From the NCBI RefSeq assembly GCF_014190935.1, contig NZ_JACHVV010000003.1:1-64000 (forward strand): a stretch of 64,000 bases of DNA, written 5' to 3'. Source of the stretch: Chryseomonas sp014190935. GTDB lineage: Bacteria > Pseudomonadota > Gammaproteobacteria > Pseudomonadales > Pseudomonadaceae. The notes under the pieces were generated by a model that had not been told where the DNA came from, searched no databases, and saw nothing but the letters and a program-made list of their open reading frames with translations. Each line of letters begins with the position of its first letter. The stretch's first letter is position 1. The translations under genes and the position numbers were made by a program. Positions 37,016 to 46,028 of this stretch are shown piece after piece.

Positions 37016-37039
37016 AAAAGGGGCCCTCAGGGCCCCTTC
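37014..37039 (-). terminator. Terminator of the SAF-domain oxidoreductase gene
   Basis: GGGGCCC TCA GGGCCCC is followed on the minus strand by a run of six Ts, placed 20 bp past the oxidoreductase stop. On the plus strand the T-run is poor. Confidence 0.88.
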
Positions 37040-37058
37040 GCGTTCCGCGTCAGCGGAA

Positions 37059-38321
37059 TCAGGACAGGACCGCCCCCACCGCCTTGGGCAGCGCCACCGG
37101 TGCCAGGTCGGCAGTCGCGCTCCAGGCCGCCTCGCTCAGCTGGGTTTCCAGCAGTTGGCGATGGATCGCCTCGCGGTGCTGTTGCAGGACGATGTCCAGG
37201 GCGCGGCTGGGGTTCAGTTCGACGTCGTCGAAGGTAACGATCTGACCCGGTTCCATGGCCCGCTTCAGCACGCTGTGCTTGAGCAGGCCGATCGGCAGGT
37301 GATCCGGGCACTCGGCGATCTTCACCGCTTCGCCGCGCACGCTGTAGCCGCCGATGCCGCGCTCGATGACGTCACCGGCCGCCATGGGCTTCTTCATGAT
37401 GGCGGCCACGCTCAGGGTCGGCGTGGTGGAGTTGTTGAGCAGGATCTTGCCGCCGGCGATCACGCGTCTCAGGGTCTTGCCGACTTCCAGGGAGCACAGG
37501 TGGAAGGGGCGTACCAGCACATAGTACGGACCCTTGCCCAGCTTGAAGTATTCGATGGCGCCGGCCTGGTCTTCGTCGTGGCGACCGACGACGAAGACGC
37601 CACCCGCGGAGTAGCCGCTCGGGATCACGTAGTCGACGATGGGCTGGCCCAGCTGCTCGGCCATCTGCGCCAGGATGTTCGCGCTGTCCTGCAGGTTGGT
37701 CGAGTTGAGGCCTTCCAGACCCTGGCGGGTGATGGTGGCGCCATAGTTGTTGCCCACCACCACCTGCTCGATCTGCACCTTGGTGCCATCGGTGAAGGAG
37801 GTGGTCTGGTCGACGCTGGTGCCCTGGCGCGCGGACCAGTAGGCCATGTCTTCCGGCGTCGGGTTATGGTTCAGATAGCCCTTCATGTTGCCGTAGACCA
37901 GCGGCTTGAAGCCCATCTGCACGGCTTCTTCGTGCAGCGCCGCCAGCGAACCTGGCTGGTCGCCCTCGGCCTCGGTCAGGAAACCCTTGCCGGCCAGGTA
38001 GGAACCGGTCGTCACCTGCAGCTCGGCATTGATGGTAACCACCTTGATGCCGGCCTCGAAGGCGCGCTCGATGATCTCGGTACCGTGGTAGGGGTCGCCA
38101 CTGCATTCCACCAGCAGATCGCAATGATCGATGAGATCCGCCACCGACTGGGTGAGCGCCTCGGTCAGCGGATAGTCGGTAACCGTGGCGATGGGCCGGC
38201 GGGTCAGGACGCGGGTCACGGTCATGTCGTCATAGTGACGGCTGATGAGCCGGGCCAGGCAGCGCGAGATCATGCCGGTACCGACGATGCCGATACGGGT
38301 GACAGGGGATTGGGAGGACAT
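37059..38321 (-). CDS. Homoserine-dehydrogenase-like oxidoreductase with SAF domain (COG4091 type)
   Basis: The 420-residue protein has an N-terminal Rossmann fold (RIGIVGTGMISRCLARLIS, residues 9-27) and the ECSGDPYHG, INAELQVTTG and GYLNHNPTPEDMAYW segments of the COG4091 family. The C-terminus has a SAF domain (about 330-400, PMAAGDVIERGIGGYSV). AAAGGA lies about 10 bases before the start. The substrate is unknown; related enzymes oxidise branched or sugar acids. No neighbouring pathway gene clarifies it. Confidence 0.78.
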   Translation of the reverse strand: MSSQSPVTRIGIVGTGMISRCLARLISRHYDDMTVTRVLTRRPIATVTDYPLTEALTQSVADLIDHCDLLVECSGDPYHGTEIIERAFEAGIKVVTINAELQVTTGSYLAGKGFLTEAEGDQPGSLAALHEEAVQMGFKPLVYGNMKGYLNHNPTPEDMAYWSARQGTSVDQTTSFTDGTKVQIEQVVVGNNYGATITRQGLEGLNSTNLQDSANILAQMAEQLGQPIVDYVIPSGYSAGGVFVVGRHDEDQAGAIEYFKLGKGPYYVLVRPFHLCSLEVGKTLRRVIAGGKILLNNSTTPTLSVAAIMKKPMAAGDVIERGIGGYSVRGEAVKIAECPDHLPIGLLKHSVLKRAMEPGQIVTFDDVELNPSRALDIVLQQHREAIHRQLLETQLSEAAWSATADLAPVALPKAVGAVLS

Positions 38322-38560
38322 AGGATCGATTCCTTTCAAAGAGAATGTCGGTGGCGAGCAAAGCCACCATGCGAAGTGCCGACCCCAACTACGTGTCCGA
38401 TCTCTTGCAAATGGAAAAACCGCTTCCATCAGAAATTCTTTGACTGGGATCAATCTTTCCGTGCGACTCGAAGCCAAATCAAAAATTCATGACTTCGTAA
38501 CAGATAGCGACCAATGGCTGCAGATCGCCACCTTTTTCCTTGCCGTCCAGTGACGGCGGT

Positions 38561-40054
38561 TCAACTCGTCGGTTCTGCGCGTGCCGTGCCGTTATCACCG
38601 CGCGCCCAATAGCCGCGGCGGAACAGGTCACGTTCGCCCAGCGCCAGCAACAGCACCAGGAAGCCCAGCATCGCCACGCTGACGCTGACGATCAGCTCCA
38701 GCAGACCGACCGGCTTGGGCAACAGGAAAGCCAGCAGGGCCACCGCACTGCCGGCGCTGAACCAGCGCAGCAGCAGCGACAGGTGCAGCCCGGCCAGGGA
38801 GTGGCGATAGAGCGCCAGCGCCATGAACACGGCCTGCAGGAAAGCCCCGGTGGTAAAGGAATAGGCCAGCCCCTGGGCACCGAACGGCTGGTACACGGCA
38901 GCGTCCAGCGCCACGGTGATGAAGGAGCTGGCCAGGGTGGTGTAGAGGAAGGTGCGGGCGCGCTGCTGCGACAGCAGGGCACGCCCCCACAGCAGGGCCA
39001 GGCCCATCCAGGGCAGGCCCAGGGCATAGGCCACCACCAGGGTCGCGGTCGCCGCGCTCTGCTCGGCGCCGAAGGCTCCGCGCTCCAGCAGCACCTTGAC
39101 CACCGGCTCCGAATAGCTGAACAGCACCACGGCGGCCGGCACCAGGAACAGCAGGGTTCCGAGCAGCGCCTTGCGCATCAGCGCGCTGTACTTGTCGGCA
39201 TTGCCCTCGTTCCAGCTGCGGGTCAGCTCGGGAAAGATCATCGCCAGGATGGACAGCGCATAGAGCGTCAGCGGAATGGTCACGATGCGGTAGGAAAAGG
39301 ACAGCATGGTGATATTGCCTTCGGCCAGCAGCGAGGCAAAGAAGCGCTCCGCCAGCATGCAGCCCTGCTGGGCGCCGGCGGCGAGCAGCACCGGGGCGAA
39401 GGTCACGGCGAAGGGACTGCCCTCGGGCTTCTCGAAGGCTACCGAGCGCTGGCCGAGATAGCCCAGTCGCCGGTGCTGGATGACGATCAGCAGCACCTGG
39501 GGCAGCAGCATGCCGGTGAACAGCGCGATGCCACTCGGCTGCAGGATGACGATGGCCAGGATGGCGCCCAGATTGAGCATCAGGGTGCGGGTCATCGGCA
39601 GGATGAAGATGCGATCCAGGTTGAGCAGCGCGCCCTGGCAATAGAGGATGGCCTGCACGCAGATCAGCAGGGTGCCGACGGCGAAGACCAGCTTGCCGGT
39701 CTCGACCTGCTCGTCGCTCCAGCCCGGGGCGAGGGCATGCATCAGCCAGGGACTGGCGAGGACACCGATCACCGACAGCAGCAGGCCAAACAGGCCGATG
39801 CGCCAGTACAGCCAGCGACCGACCTGCTCGTACTGGGCGTTGCAGCGATCACGGATGCGTTGCAGATAGGGAATCATGGCATCGCGCAGGGCGAGGCCGA
39901 AGAAGCTCTCGAAGAACACCGGCAGGATGAGCGCGACAAAGATCAGGTCGGCTTCCCAGCTCACGCCGAATTGGCGGGCGATCAGCAGGTCGCGCAGGAA
40001 CCCCAGCAGGAAGCTGGCGACGGTGATGGCCAGGATGATGAGGGTCGAACTCAC
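38561..40054 (-). CDS. MurJ/MviN-family lipid flippase
   Basis: The 497-residue polytopic protein has about 13-14 membrane segments and the MviN pattern GFLRDLLIARQFG, SEAD-like WEADLIFVAL and QQGCMLAERFFASLL. The GTG at 40054 has GAGGTG upstream and starts VSSTLIILAITVASFLLG; a TTG at 40075 has no ribosome site. Canonical murJ is usually near rpsT/ribF in Pseudomonas, and this copy stands alone, so it may be a paralogue that flips a lipid-linked glycan for an exopolysaccharide. That is inference. Confidence 0.8.
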   Translation of the reverse strand: MSSTLIILAITVASFLLGFLRDLLIARQFGVSWEADLIFVALILPVFFESFFGLALRDAMIPYLQRIRDRCNAQYEQVGRWLYWRIGLFGLLLSVIGVLASPWLMHALAPGWSDEQVETGKLVFAVGTLLICVQAILYCQGALLNLDRIFILPMTRTLMLNLGAILAIVILQPSGIALFTGMLLPQVLLIVIQHRRLGYLGQRSVAFEKPEGSPFAVTFAPVLLAAGAQQGCMLAERFFASLLAEGNITMLSFSYRIVTIPLTLYALSILAMIFPELTRSWNEGNADKYSALMRKALLGTLLFLVPAAVVLFSYSEPVVKVLLERGAFGAEQSAATATLVVAYALGLPWMGLALLWGRALLSQQRARTFLYTTLASSFITVALDAAVYQPFGAQGLAYSFTTGAFLQAVFMALALYRHSLAGLHLSLLLRWFSAGSAVALLAFLLPKPVGLLELIVSVSVAMLGFLVLLLALGERDLFRRGYWARGDNGTARAEPTS

Positions 40055-40370
40055 GCCCGCACCTCGGTCGGCCAAGAGAGGCCAAGCGCGGCAATAAGCG
40101 GACGGATAAAGATGGCAGGCATTGGCGGTCTCGTTCCGTGAGCCGGAGGTGATCCGGATAAAGGCGGGCAGCGATGCCCGTTTGGTCCAGACTCAGAGAC
40201 CAGCTTCCGCGCTTAAGTTTCCCGAGGCAAATTCGGAGACACGCAGAAATGTCGAACGATTGGCAAATTGCCATGACTGGCTGGAGCCTGACCGCCGAGC
40301 GGTAGTCCTTGCAATCGCCGCACAGGCCGACTACTGTATATATAACCAGATACAGAATACGAGGTGACGC
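40055..40370. other. Intergenic region between murJ-like gene and yebG
   Basis: The 316-bp gap separates divergent genes. It holds the yebG LexA site at 40334-40349. The rest is AT-richer than average near 40200-40260, with no clear gene. Confidence 0.5.
40334..40349 (+). promoter_or_regulatory. LexA (SOS) box of yebG
   Basis: CTGTATATATAACCAG differs from the consensus CTGT-N8-ACAG only in the first base of the last half-site. It ends 21 bp before the yebG start, where LexA would block the promoter. Confidence 0.8.
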
Positions 40371-40625
40371 ATGGCCGTCGAAGTGTTGTATCGCAGCAGC
40401 CGAGATCCGGAGCGCCTGTTCATGGATAAAGCCGAAGCCGATCGTCACGACAAGATGTTGGAGCTGGCCGAGTCGCTCGCCAGCGTGCTGGACAAGGCCG
40501 TACCCGGTCTTGCCGAAAAGCAGTGCGAAGACCTGGGGCTGTTCATGGCCCGCAATCGCGAGGTCTTCGCCCGGGCGTTTCGCAATCAGCCGGATGCGCT
40601 GGGCGAGTTGGACCTCCCCAGCTAG
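40371..40625 (+). CDS. yebG: YebG family SOS-induced protein
   Basis: The 84-residue protein starts MAVEVLYRSSRDPERLFMDK, the typical N-terminus of the DNA-damage-inducible YebG family, followed by DKAEADRHDKMLELAE. Length fits the family, slightly short. A LexA box directly upstream supports SOS control. The biochemical function is not established. GAGGTG lies 4 bases before the ATG. Confidence 0.88.
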   Translation: MAVEVLYRSSRDPERLFMDKAEADRHDKMLELAESLASVLDKAVPGLAEKQCEDLGLFMARNREVFARAFRNQPDALGELDLPS

Positions 40626-40681
40626 CAAGGGGCGCTGCCCCTCGGGTAGCCTGGGAAGAGATCCGAGCCGGAGAAAGCCTC

Positions 40682-41635
40682 TTGTCCCTTCCCATCATCT
40701 TCGATACCGATCCTGGCGTGGACGACGCCCAGGCCATCGCCCTGCTGTTTGCCGATCCCGCCTTCGAGGTGATCGGCCTGACCACCACCTTTGGCAATGT
40801 GCCGGTCACCACGGCGACCCGTAACGCCCTGCTGCTCACCGAGCTGGCCGGCCGGGACACGCCCGTCGCCGCGGGTGTCGCCGAACCCCTGGTCAAGCCG
40901 GCCGGCAACCATGCCCTGCACGTGCATGGCCAGGATGGCCTGGGCAACCAGCAGCTGCCCGCGCCGAGCCAGACGCCCCACGCCCTGGATGCGGCGCGCT
41001 TCATCGTCGAGCAGACCCGCCTGCGACCGGGTGAAATCACCCTGGTGGCGGTCGGCCCGCTGGGCAACCTGGCCCTCGCCCTGGCGCTGGATCCCACGGT
41101 CGCCGAGCGCGTCCGCAAGGTGGTGGTGATGGGCGGCGCCATCGTCGAGCCGGGCAACGTCACACCGGTGGCCGAAGCCAACATCTTTTCCGATCCCCAT
41201 GCCGCGGCGCGGGTCTTCGCCGCCCCCTGGCCGTTGACCCTGGTCGGCCTCGACGCCACCCACCGCGCGGTGCTCGATCCGCCCCGCCTGCAGCGCATCG
41301 CGGCGCGCCAGGGCGCCCTCGGTGAGGTGCTCGCCCGCAGCTATGATTTCTATGCGGATTTCTACCGCAGCGTGAAGGACATCGACGGCTGCCATCCCCA
41401 TGACAGCTGCGCCCTCGCCTACCTGCGTCGCCCCGAACTGTTCCACACCGCGCGTGGCCACCTCAGCGTCGGTACCGAAGGTCTGGCGGAAGGCCAGACC
41501 TTCTTCGCGCCCGAGGGTCGCGCCTACCTGGACGGACGCTGGTCCGGCAACCCGCTGGTAACGGTCTGCCTGGGCATGGACGGCGCCGCCATGGTCGCCT
41601 GGATGGAAGAGGTCCTGACCGCAACCGAGCGATAA
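40682..41635 (+). CDS. Nucleoside hydrolase (Rih family)
   Basis: The 317-residue protein has the calcium-binding DTDPGVDDA motif (8-16) of inosine-uridine nucleoside hydrolases, the segment LGNLALAL and EANIFSDPHAA. The TTG start at 40682 has GGAG 8 bases upstream; no ATG is in place. It splits nucleosides to base and ribose. Specificity (RihA, B or C) cannot be told. It converges with fda. Confidence 0.9.
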   Translation: MSLPIIFDTDPGVDDAQAIALLFADPAFEVIGLTTTFGNVPVTTATRNALLLTELAGRDTPVAAGVAEPLVKPAGNHALHVHGQDGLGNQQLPAPSQTPHALDAARFIVEQTRLRPGEITLVAVGPLGNLALALALDPTVAERVRKVVVMGGAIVEPGNVTPVAEANIFSDPHAAARVFAAPWPLTLVGLDATHRAVLDPPRLQRIAARQGALGEVLARSYDFYADFYRSVKDIDGCHPHDSCALAYLRRPELFHTARGHLSVGTEGLAEGQTFFAPEGRAYLDGRWSGNPLVTVCLGMDGAAMVAWMEEVLTATER

Positions 41636-41678
41636 GGAGCGGCGCGCCGCCGTTCAGGCTCCATTCGATCGACAGACG

Positions 41679-41705
41679 AAAAAAAGGCCCCTTATGGGGC
41701 CTTTT
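41679..41705. terminator. Bidirectional terminator between nucleoside hydrolase gene and fda
   Basis: AAAAGGCCCC TTAT GGGGCCTTTT is a perfect 10-bp stem with a T-run at both ends. Confidence 0.93.
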
Positions 41706-41718
41706 CTGCAACTCGGGA

Positions 41719-42783
41719 TCAGTTGACCTTGGGATCCAGTTCGCCGCGGGCATAACGCTCGAACATGGCATCCAGGGAGATCGGCTTGATCTTGGAGGCC
41801 TGGCCGGCGGTGCCGAAGGCTTCATAACGGGCGATGCAGACTTCGCGCATGGCGGTCACGGTCTTGGCCAGGTACTTGCGCGGATCGAATTCGCTACGGT
41901 TCTTGGCCATGAACTCGCGGATGGCACCGGTGGACGCCAGACGCAGGTCGGTGTCGATGTTGACCTTGCGGACCCCGTACTTGATGCCTTCGACGATCTC
42001 TTCGACCGGCACGCCGTAGGTTTCCTTGATGTCGCCACCGTACTCGTTGATGATCTTCAGCCACTCCTGGGGCACCGAGCTGGAGCCGTGCATGACCAGG
42101 TGAGTGTCCGGGATGCGCGCGTGGATTTCCTTGATGCGCTGGATCGACAGGGTGTCCCCGGTCGGCGGCTTGGTGAACTTGTAGGCGCCATGGCTGGTAC
42201 CGATGGCGATGGCCAGGGCATCGACCTTGGTGGCCTTGACGAACTGGGCGGCTTCTTCCGGATCGGTCAGCAGCTGGCTGTGATCCAGGGTGCCTTCGGC
42301 GCCCACGCCGTCTTCTTCACCGGCCATGCCGGTCTCCAGGCTGCCCAGGCAACCCAGCTCGCCTTCCACGGACACGCCGCAGGCATGGGCGAAGGCCACG
42401 GTCTGCTGGGTGACGCGCACGTTGTAGTCGTAGTCGGACGGCGTCTTGCCGTCGGCCATCAGCGAGCCGTCCATCATCACCGAGGAGAAGCCCAGCTGGA
42501 TGGAGCGCTGGCAGATATCGGGGGTGGTGCCGTGATCCTGGTGCATGACCACCGGGATGTGCGGGAATTCTTCCACCGCGGCCAGGATCAGGTGACGCAG
42601 GAAGGGAGCGCCGGCGTACTTGCGGGCACCGGCGGAGGCCTGAACGATGACCGGCGAATCGGTCTTGTCGGCGGCTTCCATGATGGCGCGCATCTGCTCG
42701 AGGTTGTTGACGTTGAAGGCCGGGACGCCGTAGCCGAATTCGGCGGCGTGATCCAGCAGCTGACGCATGCTGACGAGTGCCAT
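41719..42783 (-). CDS. fda: Fructose-bisphosphate aldolase, class II
   Basis: The 354-residue zinc aldolase cleaves fructose-1,6-bisphosphate into two triose phosphates. It starts MALVSMRQLLDHAAEFGYGV and has VVMHQDHGTTPD with zinc ligands, VSVEGELGCLGS and IAIGTSHGAYKF, and HGSSSVPQEWLK near the active site. The last gene of the epd-pgk-fda cluster; a 119-bp gap after the small lipoprotein genes may hold an extra promoter. Confidence 0.97.
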   Translation of the reverse strand: MALVSMRQLLDHAAEFGYGVPAFNVNNLEQMRAIMEAADKTDSPVIVQASAGARKYAGAPFLRHLILAAVEEFPHIPVVMHQDHGTTPDICQRSIQLGFSSVMMDGSLMADGKTPSDYDYNVRVTQQTVAFAHACGVSVEGELGCLGSLETGMAGEEDGVGAEGTLDHSQLLTDPEEAAQFVKATKVDALAIAIGTSHGAYKFTKPPTGDTLSIQRIKEIHARIPDTHLVMHGSSSVPQEWLKIINEYGGDIKETYGVPVEEIVEGIKYGVRKVNIDTDLRLASTGAIREFMAKNRSEFDPRKYLAKTVTAMREVCIARYEAFGTAGQASKIKPISLDAMFERYARGELDPKVN

Positions 42784-42902
42784 TGGTGATTATCTCCCTA
42801 ACAAAGGCGGTGGTGGCGCCAGCCTGCATGAGCGGCTGGCAGGGTTCAAGCGGCCGACCCCTGGCCGCCCTGGATTAATCGGTTCAGCTGACATTCGCCC
42901 GT

Positions 42903-43232
42903 TCAAGGCGTGCGGCAGCCGCGGCCGATGAGGTCGTTGTTGGCGATCCAGTAGACGAGTCCCTGGTCGCCGCGGATATGCAAAGCCACCAGCCCGTCGG
43001 TATAGGACTGGCCGTCGGTGGCCGGTTCGCGGTTGAGATGGCGGATCAGGCCATCACCTTCCAGCTTGAGGTCGACGATGGACTGGCTGCGATCCACATA
43101 GCGCCAGTCGAAGGCCGCCTTGGAATCGCAGACCCAGTGGGTCCAGCCGCCGGTCTGCTGCGCGCCGCGGCCGGCGCAACCGGCCAGCAGGACGAGACCC
43201 AGCAGCCCGAAGGCGAGCGTGCGCCCCTTCAC
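42903..43232 (-). CDS. MliC-like small lipoprotein
   Basis: The 109-residue protein begins with a GTG that overlaps the preceding stop (GTGA). A lipoprotein signal ends in VLLAGC. The mature part has cysteines WVCDS and GRGCRTP and the segment TDGQSYTDGLVALHIRGDQG, which resembles MliC-type lysozyme inhibitors. A homologous small gene lies between pgk and fda in PAO1. Inhibition of lysozyme is inference. Confidence 0.7.
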   Translation of the reverse strand: MKGRTLAFGLLGLVLLAGCAGRGAQQTGGWTHWVCDSKAAFDWRYVDRSQSIVDLKLEGDGLIRHLNREPATDGQSYTDGLVALHIRGDQGLVYWIANNDLIGRGCRTP

Positions 43233-43420
43233 TGGGCGCAACCGCTGGCAGGACGGCTGGCGTTGCCGGTGAGCGTATCGACGCGCTCGCCGTTCTGCGC
43301 CGTGGGCGTGGCGGCCGCGGCGGGCGGCGGCGCGAACACCGCGCAGGCCTTGTCGGCATTGCCACCGGCGCAACCGGCCAGCAGCAGGACAGCGGAACAG
43401 ACGAGCAGCGGCGTACGCAT
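43229..43420 (-). CDS. Short lipoprotein, 63 residues
   Basis: The protein has a clear lipobox (LLLAGCAGG) and a mature tail of about 47 residues with a Pro/Ala-rich middle and two extra cysteines (DKACAVF, ASGCAQ). AGGAG is 8 bases before the ATG. It starts 5 bp after pgk and is coupled to the next lipoprotein gene. No function is recognised. Confidence 0.65.
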   Translation of the reverse strand: MRTPLLVCSAVLLLAGCAGGNADKACAVFAPPPAAAATPTAQNGERVDTLTGNASRPASGCAQ

Positions 43421-43425
43421 GGCGA

Positions 43426-44589
43426 TTACTCCTGGGCGCGTTGCTGGAGGACTTCGACGGCCGGCAGAACCTTACCCTCGACGAATTCGAGGAAGGCGCC
43501 ACCCCCGGTGGAGATATAGGAGACCTTCTCGCCGATGCCGTATTTGTCGATGGCGGCCAGGGTGTCGCCACCGCCGGCAATGGAGAAGGCGTCGCTGTCG
43601 GCGATGGCCTGGGCCAGGGTGCGGGTGCCTTCGCCGAACTGGTCGAATTCGAAGACGCCGACCGGACCGTTCCAGAGGATGGTCTTGGCCGATTTGAGCA
43701 GATCGGCGAATTGCTGGGCGCTGACCGGGCCGATGTCGAGGATCATGTCGTCGTCGGCCACGTCGTTGATCGACTTGGTGACGGCTTCGGCGGTCTCGGC
43801 GAATTCCTTGGCGACCACCACGTCCACCGGCAGCGGCACGCTGACCTTGGCGGCGATGGCCTTGGCGGTGTCCACCAGATCGGCTTCGTACAGCGACTTG
43901 CCGACCTTGTAGCCGGCTGCGGCGAGGAAGGTGTTGGCGATGCCGCCGCCGACGATCAGCTGGTCACAGATCTGCGCCAGGGAATTGAGCACGTCCAGCT
44001 TGGTGGACACCTTGGAGCCGGCGACGATGGCGGCCATCGGCCGGGCCGGATTGCCCAGCGCCTTGCCCAGGGCGTCCAGCTCGCCGGCCAGCAGCGGACC
44101 GGCCGCGGCGACCTTGGCGAACTTGGCCACGCCGTGGGTCGAACCCTCGGCGCGGTGGGCGGTGCCGAAGGCGTCCATGACGAAGACGTCGCACAGGGCG
44201 GCATATTGCTTCGCCAGGTCATCGGCGTTCTTTTTCTCGCCCACGTTGAAGCGCACGTTCTCCAGCAGTACCAGCTGACCCGGCTCGACCTGGACGCCGT
44301 TCAGGTAGTCCTTCACCAGCGGCACGTCGCGGCCCAGGGCCTTGCCCAGGTAGGCGGCGACCGGTGCCAGGCTGTTTTCCTCGCTGAATTCGCCCTCGGT
44401 GGGACGGCCCAGGTGCGAGCAGACGATCACCGCGGCCCCCTTTTCCAGGGCCAGCTTGAGGGTCGGCAGGGCGGCGACCAGACGGGCATCGCTCTTGATC
44501 TGGCCTTCCTTCACCGGAACGTTGAGGTCTTCGCGGATCAGGACGCGCTTACCCTTCAGATCGAGGTCGCTCATTTTCAACACGGACAT
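43426..44589 (-). CDS. pgk: Phosphoglycerate kinase
   Basis: The 387-residue enzyme moves phosphate between 1,3-bisphosphoglycerate and ADP. Motifs are RVLIREDLNVPV, CSHLGRPTEGE, VMDAFGTAHRAEGS, the nucleotide-binding GGGIANTFLAAAGYKVG and the C-terminal SIAGGGDTLAAI-STGGGAFLEF. It is 27 bp after epd on the same strand and 5 bp before the small lipoprotein genes. An internal ATG at codon 6 is a possible alternative start. Confidence 0.97.
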   Translation of the reverse strand: MSVLKMSDLDLKGKRVLIREDLNVPVKEGQIKSDARLVAALPTLKLALEKGAAVIVCSHLGRPTEGEFSEENSLAPVAAYLGKALGRDVPLVKDYLNGVQVEPGQLVLLENVRFNVGEKKNADDLAKQYAALCDVFVMDAFGTAHRAEGSTHGVAKFAKVAAAGPLLAGELDALGKALGNPARPMAAIVAGSKVSTKLDVLNSLAQICDQLIVGGGIANTFLAAAGYKVGKSLYEADLVDTAKAIAAKVSVPLPVDVVVAKEFAETAEAVTKSINDVADDDMILDIGPVSAQQFADLLKSAKTILWNGPVGVFEFDQFGEGTRTLAQAIADSDAFSIAGGGDTLAAIDKYGIGEKVSYISTGGGAFLEFVEGKVLPAVEVLQQRAQE

Positions 44590-44616
44590 ACAGGCAATCC
44601 CTTAGTTGTGCTTGTT

Positions 44617-45660
44617 TCAGGTGGGCTTGGCGATGCGCAGCCAATGGCCGGCGACGTCGAGCATGCGGTTGGCGAAGCCCCATTCGTTGTCGAACCACAC
44701 CAGCAGGTTGACCAGCCGGGGGCCGGAAACGCGGGTCTGGCTGCCATCGACGATAGCGGAATGGGGATCGTGGTTGAAATCGCAGGAGGCGTGGGGCAAC
44801 TCGGTGTAGTCGATCAGCCCGGCCAGGGGACCGCTCCGGGCGGCGTCCTGCAACAGGGTGTTAAGGGCGGGCACCGTGGTGTCACGGCCGACGATGCAGG
44901 TGATGTCCAGGCAGGAGACGTTGACCGTGGGTACGCGCACGGCACGGGCCTGGATGCGCCCGCCGAGCTCGGGCAGTAGGCGTTCGATGCCCCGCGCCAG
45001 GCCGGTCGCCACCGGGATGATCGACTGGAACGCCGAGCGCGTCCGCCGCAGATCTTCGGCATGGTAGGCGTCGATCACGGGCTGGTCGTTCATGGCCGAG
45101 TGGATCGTGGTGATGGAGACGTACTCCAGACCCAGGGTCTCGTGCAAAAGTTTCAGCACCGGGACGCTGCAGTTAGTGGTGCAGGAGGCATTCGAGACCA
45201 GCGTCTCGTCACCGCGCAGGGCCTGCTGATTGACCCCGTAGACCACGGTGGCGTCCACGTCGGTCTCGCTGACCATGGGCTGGGAGAACAGCACCCGTGG
45301 CGCACCGCCGGCGAGAAAGCGCCCGGCCTCGGCGCGGGTGCTGAAGGCACCGGAGCATTCCAGCACCAGATCGACGTCCAGTGCCCGCCAGTCGACCCGC
45401 TCGGGTTTGGCTTCGCGACGGATCTCCAGGGCCTGGTCGCCGATACGCAGCCGCTCGCCTTCCAGCGCCACCCGCCCGGGAAAGCGGCCATGGGTGGAAT
45501 CGAAGCGGGTGAGGTATTCGAGGCTGGGCCGGTCGGCCAGATCGTTGAGGGCGACGATGGCGAGCTCGGTCGCCGCGCCGCGCTCGTGCAGCGCACGCAA
45601 CACGCAACGACCGATGCGACCGTAGCCGTTGAGAGCGAGGCGATAGCGAGCGGAACTCAT
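44617..45660 (-). CDS. epd: Erythrose-4-phosphate dehydrogenase
   Basis: The 347-residue GAPDH-family enzyme makes 4-phosphoerythronate for pyridoxal phosphate synthesis. It has an N-terminal Rossmann fold (ALNGYGRIGRCVLRALHER), catalytic Cys160 in SNASCTTNC and NEWGFANRML near the C-terminus. Gene order epd-pgk-fda is as in PAO1. Based on residues alone, a GAPDH activity cannot be excluded. The start at 45660 has no strong ribosome site. Confidence 0.9.
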   Translation of the reverse strand: MSSARYRLALNGYGRIGRCVLRALHERGAATELAIVALNDLADRPSLEYLTRFDSTHGRFPGRVALEGERLRIGDQALEIRREAKPERVDWRALDVDLVLECSGAFSTRAEAGRFLAGGAPRVLFSQPMVSETDVDATVVYGVNQQALRGDETLVSNASCTTNCSVPVLKLLHETLGLEYVSITTIHSAMNDQPVIDAYHAEDLRRTRSAFQSIIPVATGLARGIERLLPELGGRIQARAVRVPTVNVSCLDITCIVGRDTTVPALNTLLQDAARSGPLAGLIDYTELPHASCDFNHDPHSAIVDGSQTRVSGPRLVNLLVWFDNEWGFANRMLDVAGHWLRIAKPT

Positions 45661-45988
45661 GCGTGAACGGACTCGGGCGCAAGCGAAAGGCCGATTATGC
45701 GGCGGTTCGACGACGAATGGGAGTCGCCAGCGTAGTCCGGTCGACTTTCGCACTACAAAAAGGCGCTCTCCTTGGCAGACATGAAAGAAATCCGCCCTCT
45801 GGCCAGACGCCCCTGCCGCAGTCACGGCGTCTGGCGGTCTGCAGGGGGAAGTCCGCAGGTAGCCCCAGGGGCTGCGGGACTACCTGGCTCAGCGTCCATG
45901 GCCTGACGGAAATCGTCATCCTGGCGTGATAGAGCAGAGCCATGACCCAGATCAAAATCCCTACTGATTGTGGTGTAGAAACTCGAAA

Positions 45989-46004
45989 ACACTATATGTA
46001 GTAT
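45989..46004 (+). promoter_or_regulatory. NrdR box upstream of nrdHIEF
   Basis: ACACTATATGTAGTAT matches the NrdR consensus ACACWATATATWGTGT at most positions. A weaker half-like site ending in GGTGT lies about 28 bp upstream (45961-45976). NrdR is the ATP/dATP-sensing repressor of ribonucleotide reductase operons. Confidence 0.7.
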
Positions 46005-46028
46005 CTGGACCGAACTCGAGGCCCAAGC

